Below are positions 23,692 to 34,888 of a DNA stretch of 64,000 nucleotides, one piece after another. The notes under the pieces are model-generated. The model was not told the DNA's origin and made no database searches. It saw nothing but the letters and a program-made list of their open reading frames with translations. The translations under genes were made by a program, and so were the position numbers. The number at the start of each line of letters is the position of its first letter. Positions within the stretch are counted from its first letter, which is position 1. This stretch comes from Arctopsyche grandis (lineage: Eukaryota > Arthropoda > Insecta > Trichoptera > Hydropsychidae). Where the stretch lies: the NCBI RefSeq assembly GCF_051622035.1, contig NC_135362.1, positions 18,996,501-19,060,500 of the forward strand. Direction: 5' to 3'.

Positions 23692-25146
23692 GAATTTTAC
23701 TCCGTAGTGGAAGTAGGAAGATATGCACGACACTTTGAAAGTATAAGCTTGCGATGCCAACATCTTCAATTCTTCTCCATGCAGAAGTGAGGTGAGTATT
23801 GGAAGGAATTAGTGATTCAGATCTGCTTGGTCTATCACGAGAGGATCCACCTTGTAAAGAGTGTATTCTATAGGTTTATTTCTTAGTTCGGCGATAAATG
23901 TACATTTGTAAGTGATTTTTATTTATTTAAATAAATAAAAGTAAAAATACAGTATACTACATATCACGTGATAATATGTACAATATATGTATGTATATAT
24001 ATATATATATATTTTTTTTTCAGGTTATATGTCAGGTAACTTTTCCCCCCTGTCACGAGGCACAATTTGTCACGTTTTAATTTGCGTGACGCTTATATAT
24101 GCAGTTAATTAAAAAATGTTATTATTTTTTTCTCCAAATGAAAAACATTTCTACCGGTGAGTTTATTTATTTATTTTTTGTAATTGTTGGTTATACATAT
24201 GTACATATATATGCATGTAGAATTGTCAACAGAAGATATATATGTTTATTGCTAGTATATAAATATTTGTTGTTAATCGTGTATTAGTCATGTAAAATCT
24301 ATCACAGATTTATCATTCAAAGATAGCAAATTAGCGCGATAAAATATTATAAAACAATCATGACAAAATCGGATGTGAGCAACCCATAACTTTATCTATG
24401 TATGTATTTGAGGAATATAAAGTCATAAAACAAAATTCGATAATTAAGCATACATTGTACACGTTCACACATATCCAGAATAAATCATTCAAAATATATA
24501 AATTTATTACATATTTAGCAACCAAGTGTTCAATCTGATTGCAAATGTGGTAATTGTTATATGTAGTTCAGATGATTATTCTACCTTCATAAATACATAC
24601 ATTAATACGTATATTTGTATGTATGTATGTAAGTATTGTGTGTCACTAGCTCGTGGCATCGCCACGTGATGGTCGACGTAAACGATTCTGATGGCGACGA
24701 AAGATATATCAGTGCGAACAAAGTTACGACATTTCACGTTAACGTATTACATATATATAACATACCAAATCCAAAATAATTAATAACTAGAAATAAAATG
24801 AAAAGAAAAATAACGTGTTCGATATTTTATCATAAAATTCTCAAAAATGGATTTCTTCTGAAACATATGTAATTTTTGGTGTCACTTTAGTATGCGTATG
24901 GTCTATCTTCACATATCCACTCTAGTGTGCGCGATCTACCACGTTTTTACTTTAATATATGGTGTCACTGTCTCAGTTCTCGCGTGTGACAGTGAGACTG
25001 AATAATACCGAATAATTTTTACTTTATCTATGTACGTAGTAACAATATATGAAGTTTTGTGATCATGCGAAAATTCGAACTCAAGATTTTGACTGATTCG
25101 AACTCAGAATCGATTACTGATCACGTTTTCATGATCTAGAAAAAAA

Positions 25147-25171
25147 TGTGTGTGTGTGTGTGTGTGTGTGT
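25147..25171. repeat. (TG)n microsatellite
   Basis: About twelve TG units, read directly. Confidence 0.9.
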
Positions 25172-25380
25172 ATTTTGGGGATTTTTTGAACATCTTTAGT
25201 CCTATCGAACCGAAACTTAGTATCGGTTACTGAAATTATTATCGACACGACGTAATTTTTTTTCAAATTTTTAATTTTTATTTGTATCGTTGCAACGACC
25301 TGTTTATTATAATTTTTGTTTTTTCCTGCCGCCCCATAATGTTGTCGAAGCATTTCTACCAAAATATCGTCAGCAGCGAA

Positions 25381-25483
25381 GAAAATACCGACCCTAACAA
25401 TCTAATCTTAAATGAATAGGGACAACCCTAACTCAACCTAACCTAACCGGATCCTTAAATAAATAGGTGTTGGCTGCTAAGAT
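25381..25483 (-). repeat. fragment of the 7665-8155 foldback core
   Basis: AATACCGACCCTAACAA, CTTAAATGAATAG and AAATAAATAGGTGTTGGCTG are the reverse complement of 7905-7995. The fragment includes AACCTAACC repeats. It lies inside the larger inverted-repeat element. Confidence 0.75.
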
Positions 25484-26191
25484 ATGTTTTTTTTTTTTTG
25501 TGAAAATATTGATGAAATAAAACTTTAAAATTCTTTTTTTTTATTAACTGCGTAACAGGGGGGAAAAGTTACCTGACATATAACCTGAAAAAAAAACAAT
25601 ATATAATACATATAAATGTACATATTATTACGTGATATGTAGTATACTATATTTTTACTTTTATTTATTTAAATAAATAAAAATCACTTACATATGTACA
25701 TTTTTTTCATAATTTTGTCTATCGTTGTGAATTATTATGATATTTTTGTAAGTCAATCTAATTTCATACTATAAAATGTTTGTAATTATGTATACGTGTT
25801 AATCAAAAACACTCGTTACACAATAGAGTTCTAGTAAAGGATTTGTTTATAAATTTAAATTAAGCATAGTATGTGTGGCCGTCACTATTGAAAATTCAGC
25901 AGTGGTCCCATTAGAATAGCGACGTGCGGATTCTCGCAAAATAAACATGTACATATGTATCAGCATGCTGGAAAATATATTTAACTTCCAACATACCTTA
26001 AGTTTTATATGTAAAACAGCAGTAAAATCATAATTACGCCGACGTTTTAGTGTATTCATATCTAATTACACATTCAATGGGTATAGTTATATTTTCACTA
26101 CGGAATTTACATATTCAAAATTATAATTTTTTGACAGTTGAATGTTAGTGAAATATCAACTTAAGATTATTTTATAGAATGCTTTACGATT

Positions 26192-26585
26192 CAATAATTA
26201 ATTGGTATTACGTGCTATGGAAATAAAGTTTCTGATTACGACGACCCTTAAGTGAACGACCCGAGAAGTGAATTTGTAATTCTACTGTTACATTCGTACT
26301 CACTGAATCAGTGAAATTATAATTCAATAAATTGAAAAATATTAACAAGGTAGAGTGTTTTAATAACTCAAACTTTATTGATTATCAAAACTAGTTTTTA
26401 GTGAACTAATGAACTTGAAATGTGAAATGAAAATAAAGTCTTCATCTATTTTGACGATAATATGTGTGTTATCAGTTTGAGTCAGTTTATCAGTTTAGTC
26501 AGTTTGAGGTGAATGTAAAAGCATCATTCGATTCGTCGTAATCAGAAACTTTATTTTCATAGTACGTAATATCAATTAATTATTG
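26192..26585. mobile_element. foldback MITE with 53-bp terminal inverted repeats
   Basis: The left arm 26192-26244 (CAATAATTAATTGGTATTAC through TTCTGATTACGACGA) and the right arm 26533-26585 are inverted copies with three mismatches in 53 bases. The ~290-bp centre is non-coding. It lies in the proposed first intron of tim. Confidence 0.85.
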
Positions 26586-28039
26586 ACAAGAACAATTTCA
26601 CTGTTACATATATAATATAACAGCAAATTGGATATGTCGTGTTGTACGTTTGTCGATTACGATAAATTAAAAAAAAATACATTATACCTACTATATAAAG
26701 TTCGCAATTTCGAGTCACAGGTAAACTAAGCTTATAAGAAAAGTTTGAAGTTAAAATATTTTCAAATAGGATTTAATGCTAAAGTGATTTTCAATATGTG
26801 CCTAGCCTAACCACCTGTAATAGTATGTATATACATACAAATATTCGATACACAGGAAATGGAAAATTCTCTCCACAACACAATCTAAAAATAAATTTTA
26901 CATACATAAATATATTCATTAACACATTCGTTGACGTTAATATCCGCACGAGCAATGATAAGAATAAAAGCGCAATACATATTACGTATGCATGTACTTT
27001 AATATTTGGAATTCATAGCGTTCATTTAGTCATTATTAATAAAAATATGGGTTTCGTAAGGTATGGAATCAATAAGTAAGCAATCTATTTTACATTAATG
27101 GAAAAGTAAAGTTTATATTGACAGGGAATCACCTGTAAGGATAGCGTATTAATGAAATTATGTTCACAATACAACTTAAATATATCCATTTTAATAGCTA
27201 CTGACCTACTGATCATTTTCCATTTTACAATTTTAATTTAATTTTGTTAGTAATTATAGTATTGTATTATTCTAATGTACAGCATAATAGGAAAAAGAGC
27301 TCAAAAACCTATTTAAGGATAGCGTATGGATGTCAAACAACAATTCATTCTTAGCAATATTCTGGTTAATATCTCCACTCTCGTACTTTAACTGACCTTC
27401 TTTTGCTACCAGACCTTCTCGACTGTTGCGAGGCTAATAAGTAATAAGTCGAGTTTCCGATCTCTAGAATTTTTTTCTACCGTAGCTGATTTGTGTTTTA
27501 AGACGTAAACGAAGGTTTAAAAAGGCTCTTTACTTTAGTGATTTAATCTGTAATTAATTCATTATATTTAAATATGTTGAATATTTCAAAGAGATTTCAA
27601 CACTTTAAGACTGTAACTTCGTTTCCGTTAGTGTCGATACTGTAAAATATAAAGCTATAAAGCGTACTTAAAACGAAACTCATTCGAATTAAAATTTTTT
27701 GAATCGGGAAAAATATTGTAATACAGTATCGCATTTAAATTTATGGAGAGATAGATGGTAACAAACAAAACGGAACGACGAATATTTTATAGCGATGGAT
27801 AATATAAAATGTTTCCTATATTGAAAGCTACATCTGTATATATTACACATAAAACCAATAATAATTTACGAAAAAAATACTAACTTTGTAGAACATACAT
27901 ACAGATATTAAAAACAAAAGAAAAGATAAAAAATACCAAAACAAAATTATATCAAACTAGAAGTTTTACCCGGCTTCGCTCGTTATTTGTAATATAAACC
28001 GCTTTAACATGGCTAATCAAATAGTAAAGATTTGTTTTT

Positions 28040-28420
28040 TTTCTTGTAAGGGAATCGGAATTGAAATTGGAACCGGGAATCTGATTTGAAACTGAAACAG
28101 GAATCCGGATCCGGAACTGAAACATTTATCTGGAACCGGAACTGAAAAAGGAAAACAGAACCGGAACTGAAACAGAGATCCGGATCCGGAACTGAAAAAA
28201 GGAATCCGGAACTGGAACAGAAACAGGAATCTGGAACCGAAACAGGAATCTGGAACCGAAACTGAAAAAGGAATCCAGATCTGAAACTGAAAAAAAAATC
28301 CAGAACCGAAACTGAAAAAGGATTCCGGACCCGGAAATGAAAAAGAAATCGGAATCCAAAACTGAAACACGAATCTGGATCTGGAACTGAAAATGGAAGA
28401 AGAAAAAGAAAATTTTGATT
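28040..28420. repeat. purine-rich minisatellite (GGAATCCGGAACCGGAACTGAAA-like)
   Basis: Tandem variants of a short purine-rich unit built from GGAAYCGGAAC and TGAAA(C/A)AGG blocks run for ~380 bases. The long minus-strand frame here encodes only F/S/P/V/R-rich repeats and is a composition artefact. The array is preceded at about 27967 by ACCCGGCTTCGCTCG, a motif often seen at the ends of invertebrate retroelement fragments. Confidence 0.85.
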
Positions 28421-29448
28421 TTTTCGATAACGTCACGGATTATCAGACTTGCTTACATACATACTAACATAAAAAGTCTCCTTCGAAATTAATATTAGAT
28501 TTAAATACACAATATAACAGGTACATGTAAATAAATCGGTTTCTTAAAGAGAAAATACGAATCAAAATTCACAGCAATTCAATATTAAAATTTCTTTAAT
28601 ATCCCAGAAAACATTTTGACAGGTAACGGATAAATTTCATGAAAAGAGCGATTTCATAATTTTGCATTTTCCTTTTGCCACACAATAATTTGTACGACCT
28701 TGCTTTTTTTTTAGAATTCAATACTTAATATAATATGAATTTCGTTGACAGCATTTCTTTAAAATTAAAATAAATTTTAGCTTGAAAACTTTTCGCGAAA
28801 GCTTTCACACACAAGAGCTTAATTTCTATACAGATTTTATATACAAAGATAAGTTACCATTGTGGTATAATTATTTTGTATAAATTAATAACGTTTAAAA
28901 TTGTAAAGCACCCCATTTGTTTATAGTTTTCTCTATGAGGATTGTACATAATGCTTGATGATCGATGTTTCTAATTAACCTTGAATAATACTTGCGTACA
29001 ATGTTGAAAATAGAATTCGTGTTAATAAAAAAAATGGGTGTTTAACATTACTGGTAAATAAAAGGAAAAGATTACAATACGATGTTTTTTAATTAGGAAA
29101 ATGTGTTTTGTCCAAATACGTTCTAATTACATACGCAAATTTTAGTTTTCGTCAAAAACAATAAAATCCGAACTTAATAAGGTTAGAATTAATACAATAC
29201 CATAATTGATAAAACAGTTTGCATTCAATTTTATATATGTATTCGTGTTTTACAAACAGAGGTTAATATATGTAGGTATATGTACTATCAAAGTAAATAT
29301 CAAAACTTTTCTAACAATCACACGCACTTTGATTGTACTTACACATCTTAAAAACAACACGCGAATTAAGACCGACACTAAGATAGCAACGATGAATTGG
29401 GAATCTAAGATCAACGTAAACAAACATCGTTACAATCAATCAACATAC

Positions 29449-29760
29449 CTCTAAAGAAGAAGTAGACACCGCAGTGATAAGCTTCGGCATCAACCGCACC
29501 ACCGCACAGGCGAAAAACCACCAGAAACAGTCCTAGATGTTCTGGTATCGACAGTCTAGTTGATGTGTCTGCTGGGAAGGTTTCCACTGTTGTGGAATCT
29601 GGAGAGACTGGCTCGAGCCGGCGAATGATCGCACGTGAAATTGCAACGTGATCACGAACTGCGCCTGCTTTTGTATTGTGAACTCTCTCACTCTGTCTGT
29701 CGTATTGCGCCTGTCTTTTATATTGTGAACTCTCTCGCTCGCACTAGCAACGTGACCGAT
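29449..29760 (-). promoter_or_regulatory. tim: proposed tim promoter and 5' UTR exon
   Basis: On the minus strand: TATAAAAG at 29722-29715, then about 240 bases ending in the strong donor AGAG|GTATGT (exon end 29449). On the plus strand CACGTG lies at 29632-29637 and AACGTG at 29645-29650. That is a tandem E-box/E'-box with a 7-bp spacer, the arrangement bound by CLOCK:CYCLE/BMAL dimers in circadian genes. Further AACGTG or CACGTT copies lie at 29749-29754 and 29916-29921. No ATG opens the long frame in this exon, so it is taken as non-coding. Direction, donor and distance fit a 5' exon of tim. The link to tim is inference. Confidence 0.5.
29661..29740. repeat. tandem duplication of a 46-bp promoter segment
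   Basis: Two direct imperfect copies start at 29661 and 29707, each reading GCGCCTG, TTTTGTATTG or TTTTATATTG, then TGAACTCTCTC. The upstream copy (minus-strand sense) holds TATAAAAG and the other TACAAAAG. CTCTCTC on this strand is GAGAGAG on the transcribed strand, a GAGA-like element. Confidence 0.7.
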
Positions 29761-29976
29761 CATGGAAAACTCTTGTGTGTTAACTGCGGGAAAACGTCGA
29801 CCCGGCTAATGCGTATCACTTCCAATTGTGTGCGTGAAAACGTGCGCTTACTTTTACTTTATTTTTTTTGTAGAGGGTTACATATTTGCTAAGCAAATTT
29901 AATCAAAATTTTCATCACGTTGCAGCGCATTCACCTTAGCGCAAGATGGTGCAATTGCAACTGTGTCTAGAGCACG

Positions 29977-30094
29977 GGTCTACCTCACGGCACCGAAAGT
30001 GAAAAGGTCCAAAAACCAAATATCGGAAGGCAAAGATCGAAAATCGAAAGATACTTAAGTCGAAAGATCGAAAAAAAAGGGTCCATGGTAAACG
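29977..30094 (-). repeat. dispersed repeat 'AAGATCTTTCGATTTTCG', copy 1
   Basis: The reverse complement of 31556-31672: ACGGCACCGAAAGTG, ATCGGAAGGCAAAGATCG, AAAATCGAAAGAT and CCATGGTAAACGGTAC. A second partial start (GGGTCTACCTCACGG) follows at 30126. Confidence 0.8.
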
Positions 30095-30169
30095 GTACTA
30101 TGTATATATTATATGTATGTATAATGGGTCTACCTCACGGGACCGAAAGTGAAACGTGAGTATTAAATT

Positions 30170-31264
30170 TCACAGTTAGTAAGATAAGTTTTGGAAAAAA
30201 ATTGGTATAAATTGTATAAGAGATAAATTGTATAATCTTGTTTAAATCACTGGTTTTGGTTATGATCAAAACTTTGGATGTATCGTTCATTCTTATGTGA
30301 ATTTTACCATGTTTAATCCAAGTGTACTGATTGTTTTTTTCTTTGGCCGTTTCCTTGGTAATAGTGAGTAGTTGTTTGGATTCTGGTGTGAGGTGGTCAT
30401 ATGTACATATGTACATACATAAATGTACGTACGTCATATGTATGTACGTATATCATATGTCATATGTATGTATGTAAATACATAAAAGGGCTAGTATTCA
30501 AATTCAATAGTCAGTAATTCAAAAGTATGAACAGTTCGATAATTTATGTTTAAGATAGTCGGAAAACATGAAAACAGAAATCAAATCACTGTACGATTTG
30601 ATAATTGCTGTAAAAAGTAAATGAAGTATTATTAGAAAAAGGCTCAAAGCTAAAAATTAAGATACAAATATCTATGTAATTTGGGATAAATGTAGAAAAA
30701 TACGAAAATTAGTCTTGGTCGAGTAGAATAGAGTAGTAATATTTGGACTTTACAGAGATACCAGAATCAGAGAATTCAGCTTAAGTGGTGCCTCACTAAG
30801 TAAAATATTGTTTTTTACCTACCACTTTTATGAATACTTACTGACCGTTTTAGCAAAAAATTTGTTGCCATTTAAATATTGAATTTTGATATTCTATATA
30901 TTATTTTTTTCATTTCTTAAAAAAAGTATTCGTTTGTCTATATATGTACATATATATATATATACATATGTATGTACATATATACATATCTATATATGTA
31001 CATATGTATATATAAAATTGAATGTCCAAAAACGGGAATGAGTGGCATTGCAACGCAATAATTCCAAATGTTTTCCTGCGTTGTTAGGCGTAAAATAAAC
31101 AAACAATTAAATAATTAAAAAAGTGTTTGCTGCCTGCATTTTCCCGACAAATGGGAACGGGAAGGGGAATTGGATGCGTTATTGTGGCTTTGCAATGGGT
31201 GACCGTAAAAAAGTCGAAAATGTTCGTTTACCATGCATACATATGAAAAACGGTTAGTATATAT
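30170..31264. other. intergenic, no gene seen
   Basis: A+T-rich sequence with dense CATATGTATG and TACATATAT palindromes at 30395-30475 and 30940-31010. The minus-strand frame at 30135-30437 has no features. Confidence 0.5.
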
Positions 31265-31680
<416 letters not shown>

Positions 31681-31887
31681 GGTTTTTCCGCTGCTATCGG
31701 GCACTTTGACCAAAAACTACGAAGGAATCTACGTCCTACGAACCTACCTTCCACTACGAAGGAACCTCTCGTCAACTTTGACGATCAATCCTTCGCTTGC
31801 GAATTTCTGCTTTGGCTGCTGTCGATTCAAGGACTCGACGCAAACTTCTTGCATGTATTTTATTTCAGTCGACGGTTGTGTTCTTGT

Positions 31888-32094
31888 TCATGCCCAATTC
31901 TTCGTTGCAGTTTGCCCAGCGACAATTTCTTGGACCATAAATAAATGAAACGAATGGTTCTCACAAATTTGATACGACCGGTTTGCAATGCGGATATCGA
32001 TCTTATTTCGACACATAGACTTTCCGCAATTCCAGGAAATACGCAAACTATGGTATAGCTGCATCTCGTGACCGTTGTGACAAATTAAAGACAT
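31888..32094 (-). CDS. short FLYWCH-like zinc-finger ORF
   Basis: ATG at 32094 opens a 68-residue frame ending in TGA. Its spacing resembles a FLYWCH-type zinc finger, a domain found in insect chromatin proteins and beside MULE-type transposases. It has LICHNGHEM, then W-N-C-G-K-S-M-C (C-x4-C after a conserved W), then E-N-H-S-F-H (H-x-x-H). The usual final motif is H-x-H, so the last ligand pair is atypical. The frame is richer in G+C than its surroundings. No further coding sequence is joined to it convincingly. It may be a lone exon, a small gene or a transposon remnant. Confidence 0.4.
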   Translation of the reverse strand: MSLICHNGHEMQLYHSLRISWNCGKSMCRNKIDIRIANRSYQICENHSFHLFMVQEIVAGQTATKNWA

Positions 32095-32234
32095 TAATTT
32101 TATTGTATGAAAAAATTCAAATAAAACAAACGATATTTTTTTCGTATAAAAATATTTAATTAAATAAAAAAAATTATTTTGAGCCGTGATAACAGGAAAT
32201 TACTCCATTTTGTATAACAAAATGCTTCTCAATG

Positions 32235-32450
32235 CAGTGCCGGTTTTAGGGGGGGGCTTGGTCGGGCGGCGCCCGAGGACGCCAAATAAGTTAGGGCGCC
32301 GCTCGATGCGCCAAAGGCGCTTTAAAACTTAAATCTAGAGCGCCAAAAGCCATACAAAATTTTAGATTAGAGCGCCAAAGGCGAAATTTTTTTCTAAAGG
32401 TGTTAAGAAAAAATTGCCCGAGGGCATCATTGGGTGTAAGGCCGGCACTG
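32235..32450. mobile_element. non-autonomous hAT-type element with 8-bp target duplication
   Basis: The ends are inverted: CAGTGCCGG at the left and CCGGCACTG at the right. The identical 8-mer TCTCAATG flanks both sides (32227-32234 and 32451-32458), a hallmark of hAT insertion. The 216-bp interior is non-coding, with GGCGCC and GCGCCAAA(G/A)GC motifs repeated. Confidence 0.92.
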
Positions 32451-32743
32451 TCTCAATGGATTACATTTCATTAGCGATGAAGTGAAAGTGAATGCACCAA
32501 CAAATAAGCAATAGAGTTTTATTAAATTTAACCAGAACTTATTTTTAAAACAAGAAATTTATTTTTATAAATCTTTGTATGTTTCGATAGTCGCAGCATT
32601 TCAGATTTCATATTAACTGTTTATAAAAAAATTTAAGAGCGGTTCAATTTTCCAGGTTTGCACCAGGGCCCAAACTGTTGATGAAATGCCACAGTCATCA
32701 TGTATAGGTACGGTTTTCAGATTTCATGCAAGTCAAACCGGGA

Positions 32744-32759
32744 AACCCCCCCCCCCCCC
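32744..32759. repeat. C homopolymer run
   Basis: An uninterrupted run of C in an A+T-rich context. Read length may be unreliable here. Confidence 0.8.
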
Positions 32760-32763
32760 AAAT

Positions 32764-32975
32764 CAAATCATACCAAAGATAGGCTTCACTGAGAGGATTA
32801 GTGAAAAACTCTAATAAGGTTTTTGGTGTTTTTGCTTCAGCTAAAAAAAACCTTCAAATACCTTTGAAGTGCGTTCTATTGCAGGTAATAGTGATAGCCA
32901 CCTAGTTTTTGAATGTGAGAGTAGATTTTTAACAGCAAAATCACAGAAATCTTTTAGTCTTTCTGTTCTGACGTT
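32764..32975 (-). pseudogene. decayed hAT-family transposase fragment
   Basis: Minus-strand translation gives RTERLKDFCDFAV, then SHSKTRWLSLLPAIER, then AKTPKTLLEFFTNPLSEAYL. These are the SKTRWLSLLPAIER and NPLSE-type motifs of hAT-like transposases (the ZBED/THAP-associated group). Upstream sequence is interrupted by a stop and the frame is not continued, so it is a relic. It is not the source of the neighbouring 216-bp element unless their ends match, which cannot be tested here. Confidence 0.75.
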
Positions 32976-32999
32976 GTCTATAACGCATCTGCGTGTAAA

Positions 33000-34880
33000 G
33001 AATCATTCTGAGTGTGAGAAAATTATCGTAATAAGTTGATTGATGCCTGATACACATTTTTTGTCTCCCTTCTACACATAGTTTTCCGGAAAGTATAAGA
33101 CAGAGACAAATAGTTCATTGTTGAATATTGCTGCAGTGTTTACCAGACTATCTGGTCCAGAAATCGACTTTTTGTTTATAGTTTATGTTAATTCTGAGTT
33201 AAAAACTTCTGTAGGAATTTAAAAAGTAGTAAACCGAGACATTTAGGCGTCCCGTGAGGTTTGTTCGGGACACGAGACTTAAAACTAGTGACAATTCCGA
33301 TTAATTGGGACGCCTGACAACCCTATGTATAGGCAAAGGTTTTACTAACCATAAGCCAGGATACCAAGGCGTTGAATAAACGATGATGCAACGTTTTTGT
33401 TTGGCTTCATTGAATCGACAGGCAAACAAATTAGTGCTGAAACTTAATACTGCATAACACTTTTTTTTAATAAAAAAGTGTGAAATGTACTAGAGGAAAT
33501 AATTTACATAAGTGTATTGGTTCTGTATGAAAAATCATGAAAAGTTTTGTTGCGTGAAAACTATTTATTACAAATTAAAATTGAATATTTTACAATTAAT
33601 ATTATATTAAAAATAGTAAACATGTTTTATGTACAGTCAATAAACCCACCACCCTTCAAACTAGATTTTTGTATATAAAAATAATTACTATTTCCGATTG
33701 TGCTGACACCCGCCAAGTAAGTTATTTTGCATATATGACACACAAAAATAAATAATCTTCCAAGATTTTAAGTATCATGAATTTCAGAAAAAATTATAGA
33801 TAATAAATACTATCACCCTTTTCAAAATGGTCTAGATTTCCTTTAAACAAATCAAAACAATTGGCACAATATAAATATACAAATAAGTATGTACATTTAA
33901 TTAGTAACAAAGCAGTCAGATTTTTTGTCTTGTATTATTTATGGAAAACATACAAATGGTATATTTTTAAGAAAAATTTGGTGGAAACATTTTGTTTAAT
34001 ACTGTACTGCAAGTAAAGTTTAACACATTTGAAGATAAAAAAGTTAAAATTATAATTAGAAATTCTTGCGTTTAGCAAAAGATGCGTGTTTTAATATTTT
34101 TACAGTTCTAAAATAAAAATATTTCAGTTCTACTAAATTGCAATAGGCACTGTATCTTGTCAGCATTAAATCTTAAGTAGTTGGAAAATATATGTATATT
34201 TTTACTATTATACAGTTTACATATTGTGATCCTATATCACTATAATTTCTTAAATAATATAAATGTGCATTTGAAAATACATATGTCCTATTAACATTAA
34301 AAATAATTATAATTATATATTTGATCTAAATTTAATTCACTAAGAAGGAGACTAATTGAAAACAGAAAAAATTGTATTTGAAAAAATAATTTAAGGCAAA
34401 GATTTTGTAATGAAAATAAATTGAATGTATGTATGTATGTATTTAGAATTTTTCAATGGCTATTCTATAACATTAGGACACTTTTGACTACCCAAATATG
34501 TGTATACAATGTAATATTATAAATTCGTTTCTATTATATTCATATATATGTATGTATACTAGAAATATATGCTGTGAATGCAACAGTTGCGAATTTCCCA
34601 TATTTAGTCATTTGAACAGTTTTAAATAAGTTTGTATGCACGAAATTTCCGCAGCCGATAGTTTGTGAAAAGCAATTTAAAGTGCAAAGTTACTAATCTC
34701 AAGCACAATTCAATTAAGTCACCAAATTTACAGCAATAAATTTCATTTCGAACAAGACACTTACGATTATATTGTCAAACAATTGTTAAATTTTAATTTT
34801 AAAAATCTTCAATAATTCACCATTAAAATTAAACTTTACTTCTAAAATTTGGAATATCTTTCTGGAAAGACTTTCTCAAT
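33000..34880. other. intergenic, no gene seen
   Basis: A+T-rich DNA. The stretch at 33235-33325 with GGGACGCCTGACAACCC resembles the CCGGGAC repeat fragments at 8490 and 48250. No coding frames are supported. Confidence 0.45.
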
Positions 34881-34888
34881 GTTATTTC

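Larger units (their letters stand above)
23896..25702. mobile_element. large inverted-repeat element with ~150-bp arms
   Basis: The left arm (23896-24054) and right arm (25554-25702) are inverted copies: AATGTACAT.TGTAAGTG, TTTATTTATTTAAATAAATA, TATACTACATATCACGT, then GGTTATATGTCAGGTAACTT followed by TTCCCCCCTG at the inner edge. The 1.5 kb between them has no long ORF. It contains a (TG)n tract and, at 25381-25483, an inverted fragment of the core of the 7665-8155 foldback. It may be a foldback transposon or two oppositely oriented copies of one element. Confidence 0.7.
21673..29448 (-). other. tim: proposed first intron of tim (~7.8 kb)
   Basis: This is the span between the proposed 5' UTR donor (AGAG|GTATGT at 29448) and the acceptor just before the tim start codon (AG at 21674-21673). 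No coding exon is supported inside. It is filled with elements listed separately: a MITE at 22179, a SINE fragment at 23412, a 50-nt palindrome at 23642, a large inverted repeat at 23896-25702, a foldback at 26192-26585 and a minisatellite at 28040-28420. The frames at 26798-27079 and 29206-29454 show no motifs. The intron is inferred, not proven. Confidence 0.45.

Noticed and set aside
28017-28436. 139-codon minus frame rich in F, S, P, V
   Set aside because: Translation of a purine-rich minisatellite; repeats vary without protein-level conservation.
29455-29640. Open minus frame containing LFLVVFRLCGGAVDAEAYHCG as a secreted peptide
   Set aside because: It resembles a signal peptide but no ATG opens the frame; better explained as the 5' UTR exon ending in a strong donor.
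30135-30437. 100-codon minus frame
   Set aside because: Overlaps a repeat fragment and palindromic TATGTA DNA; no protein features.
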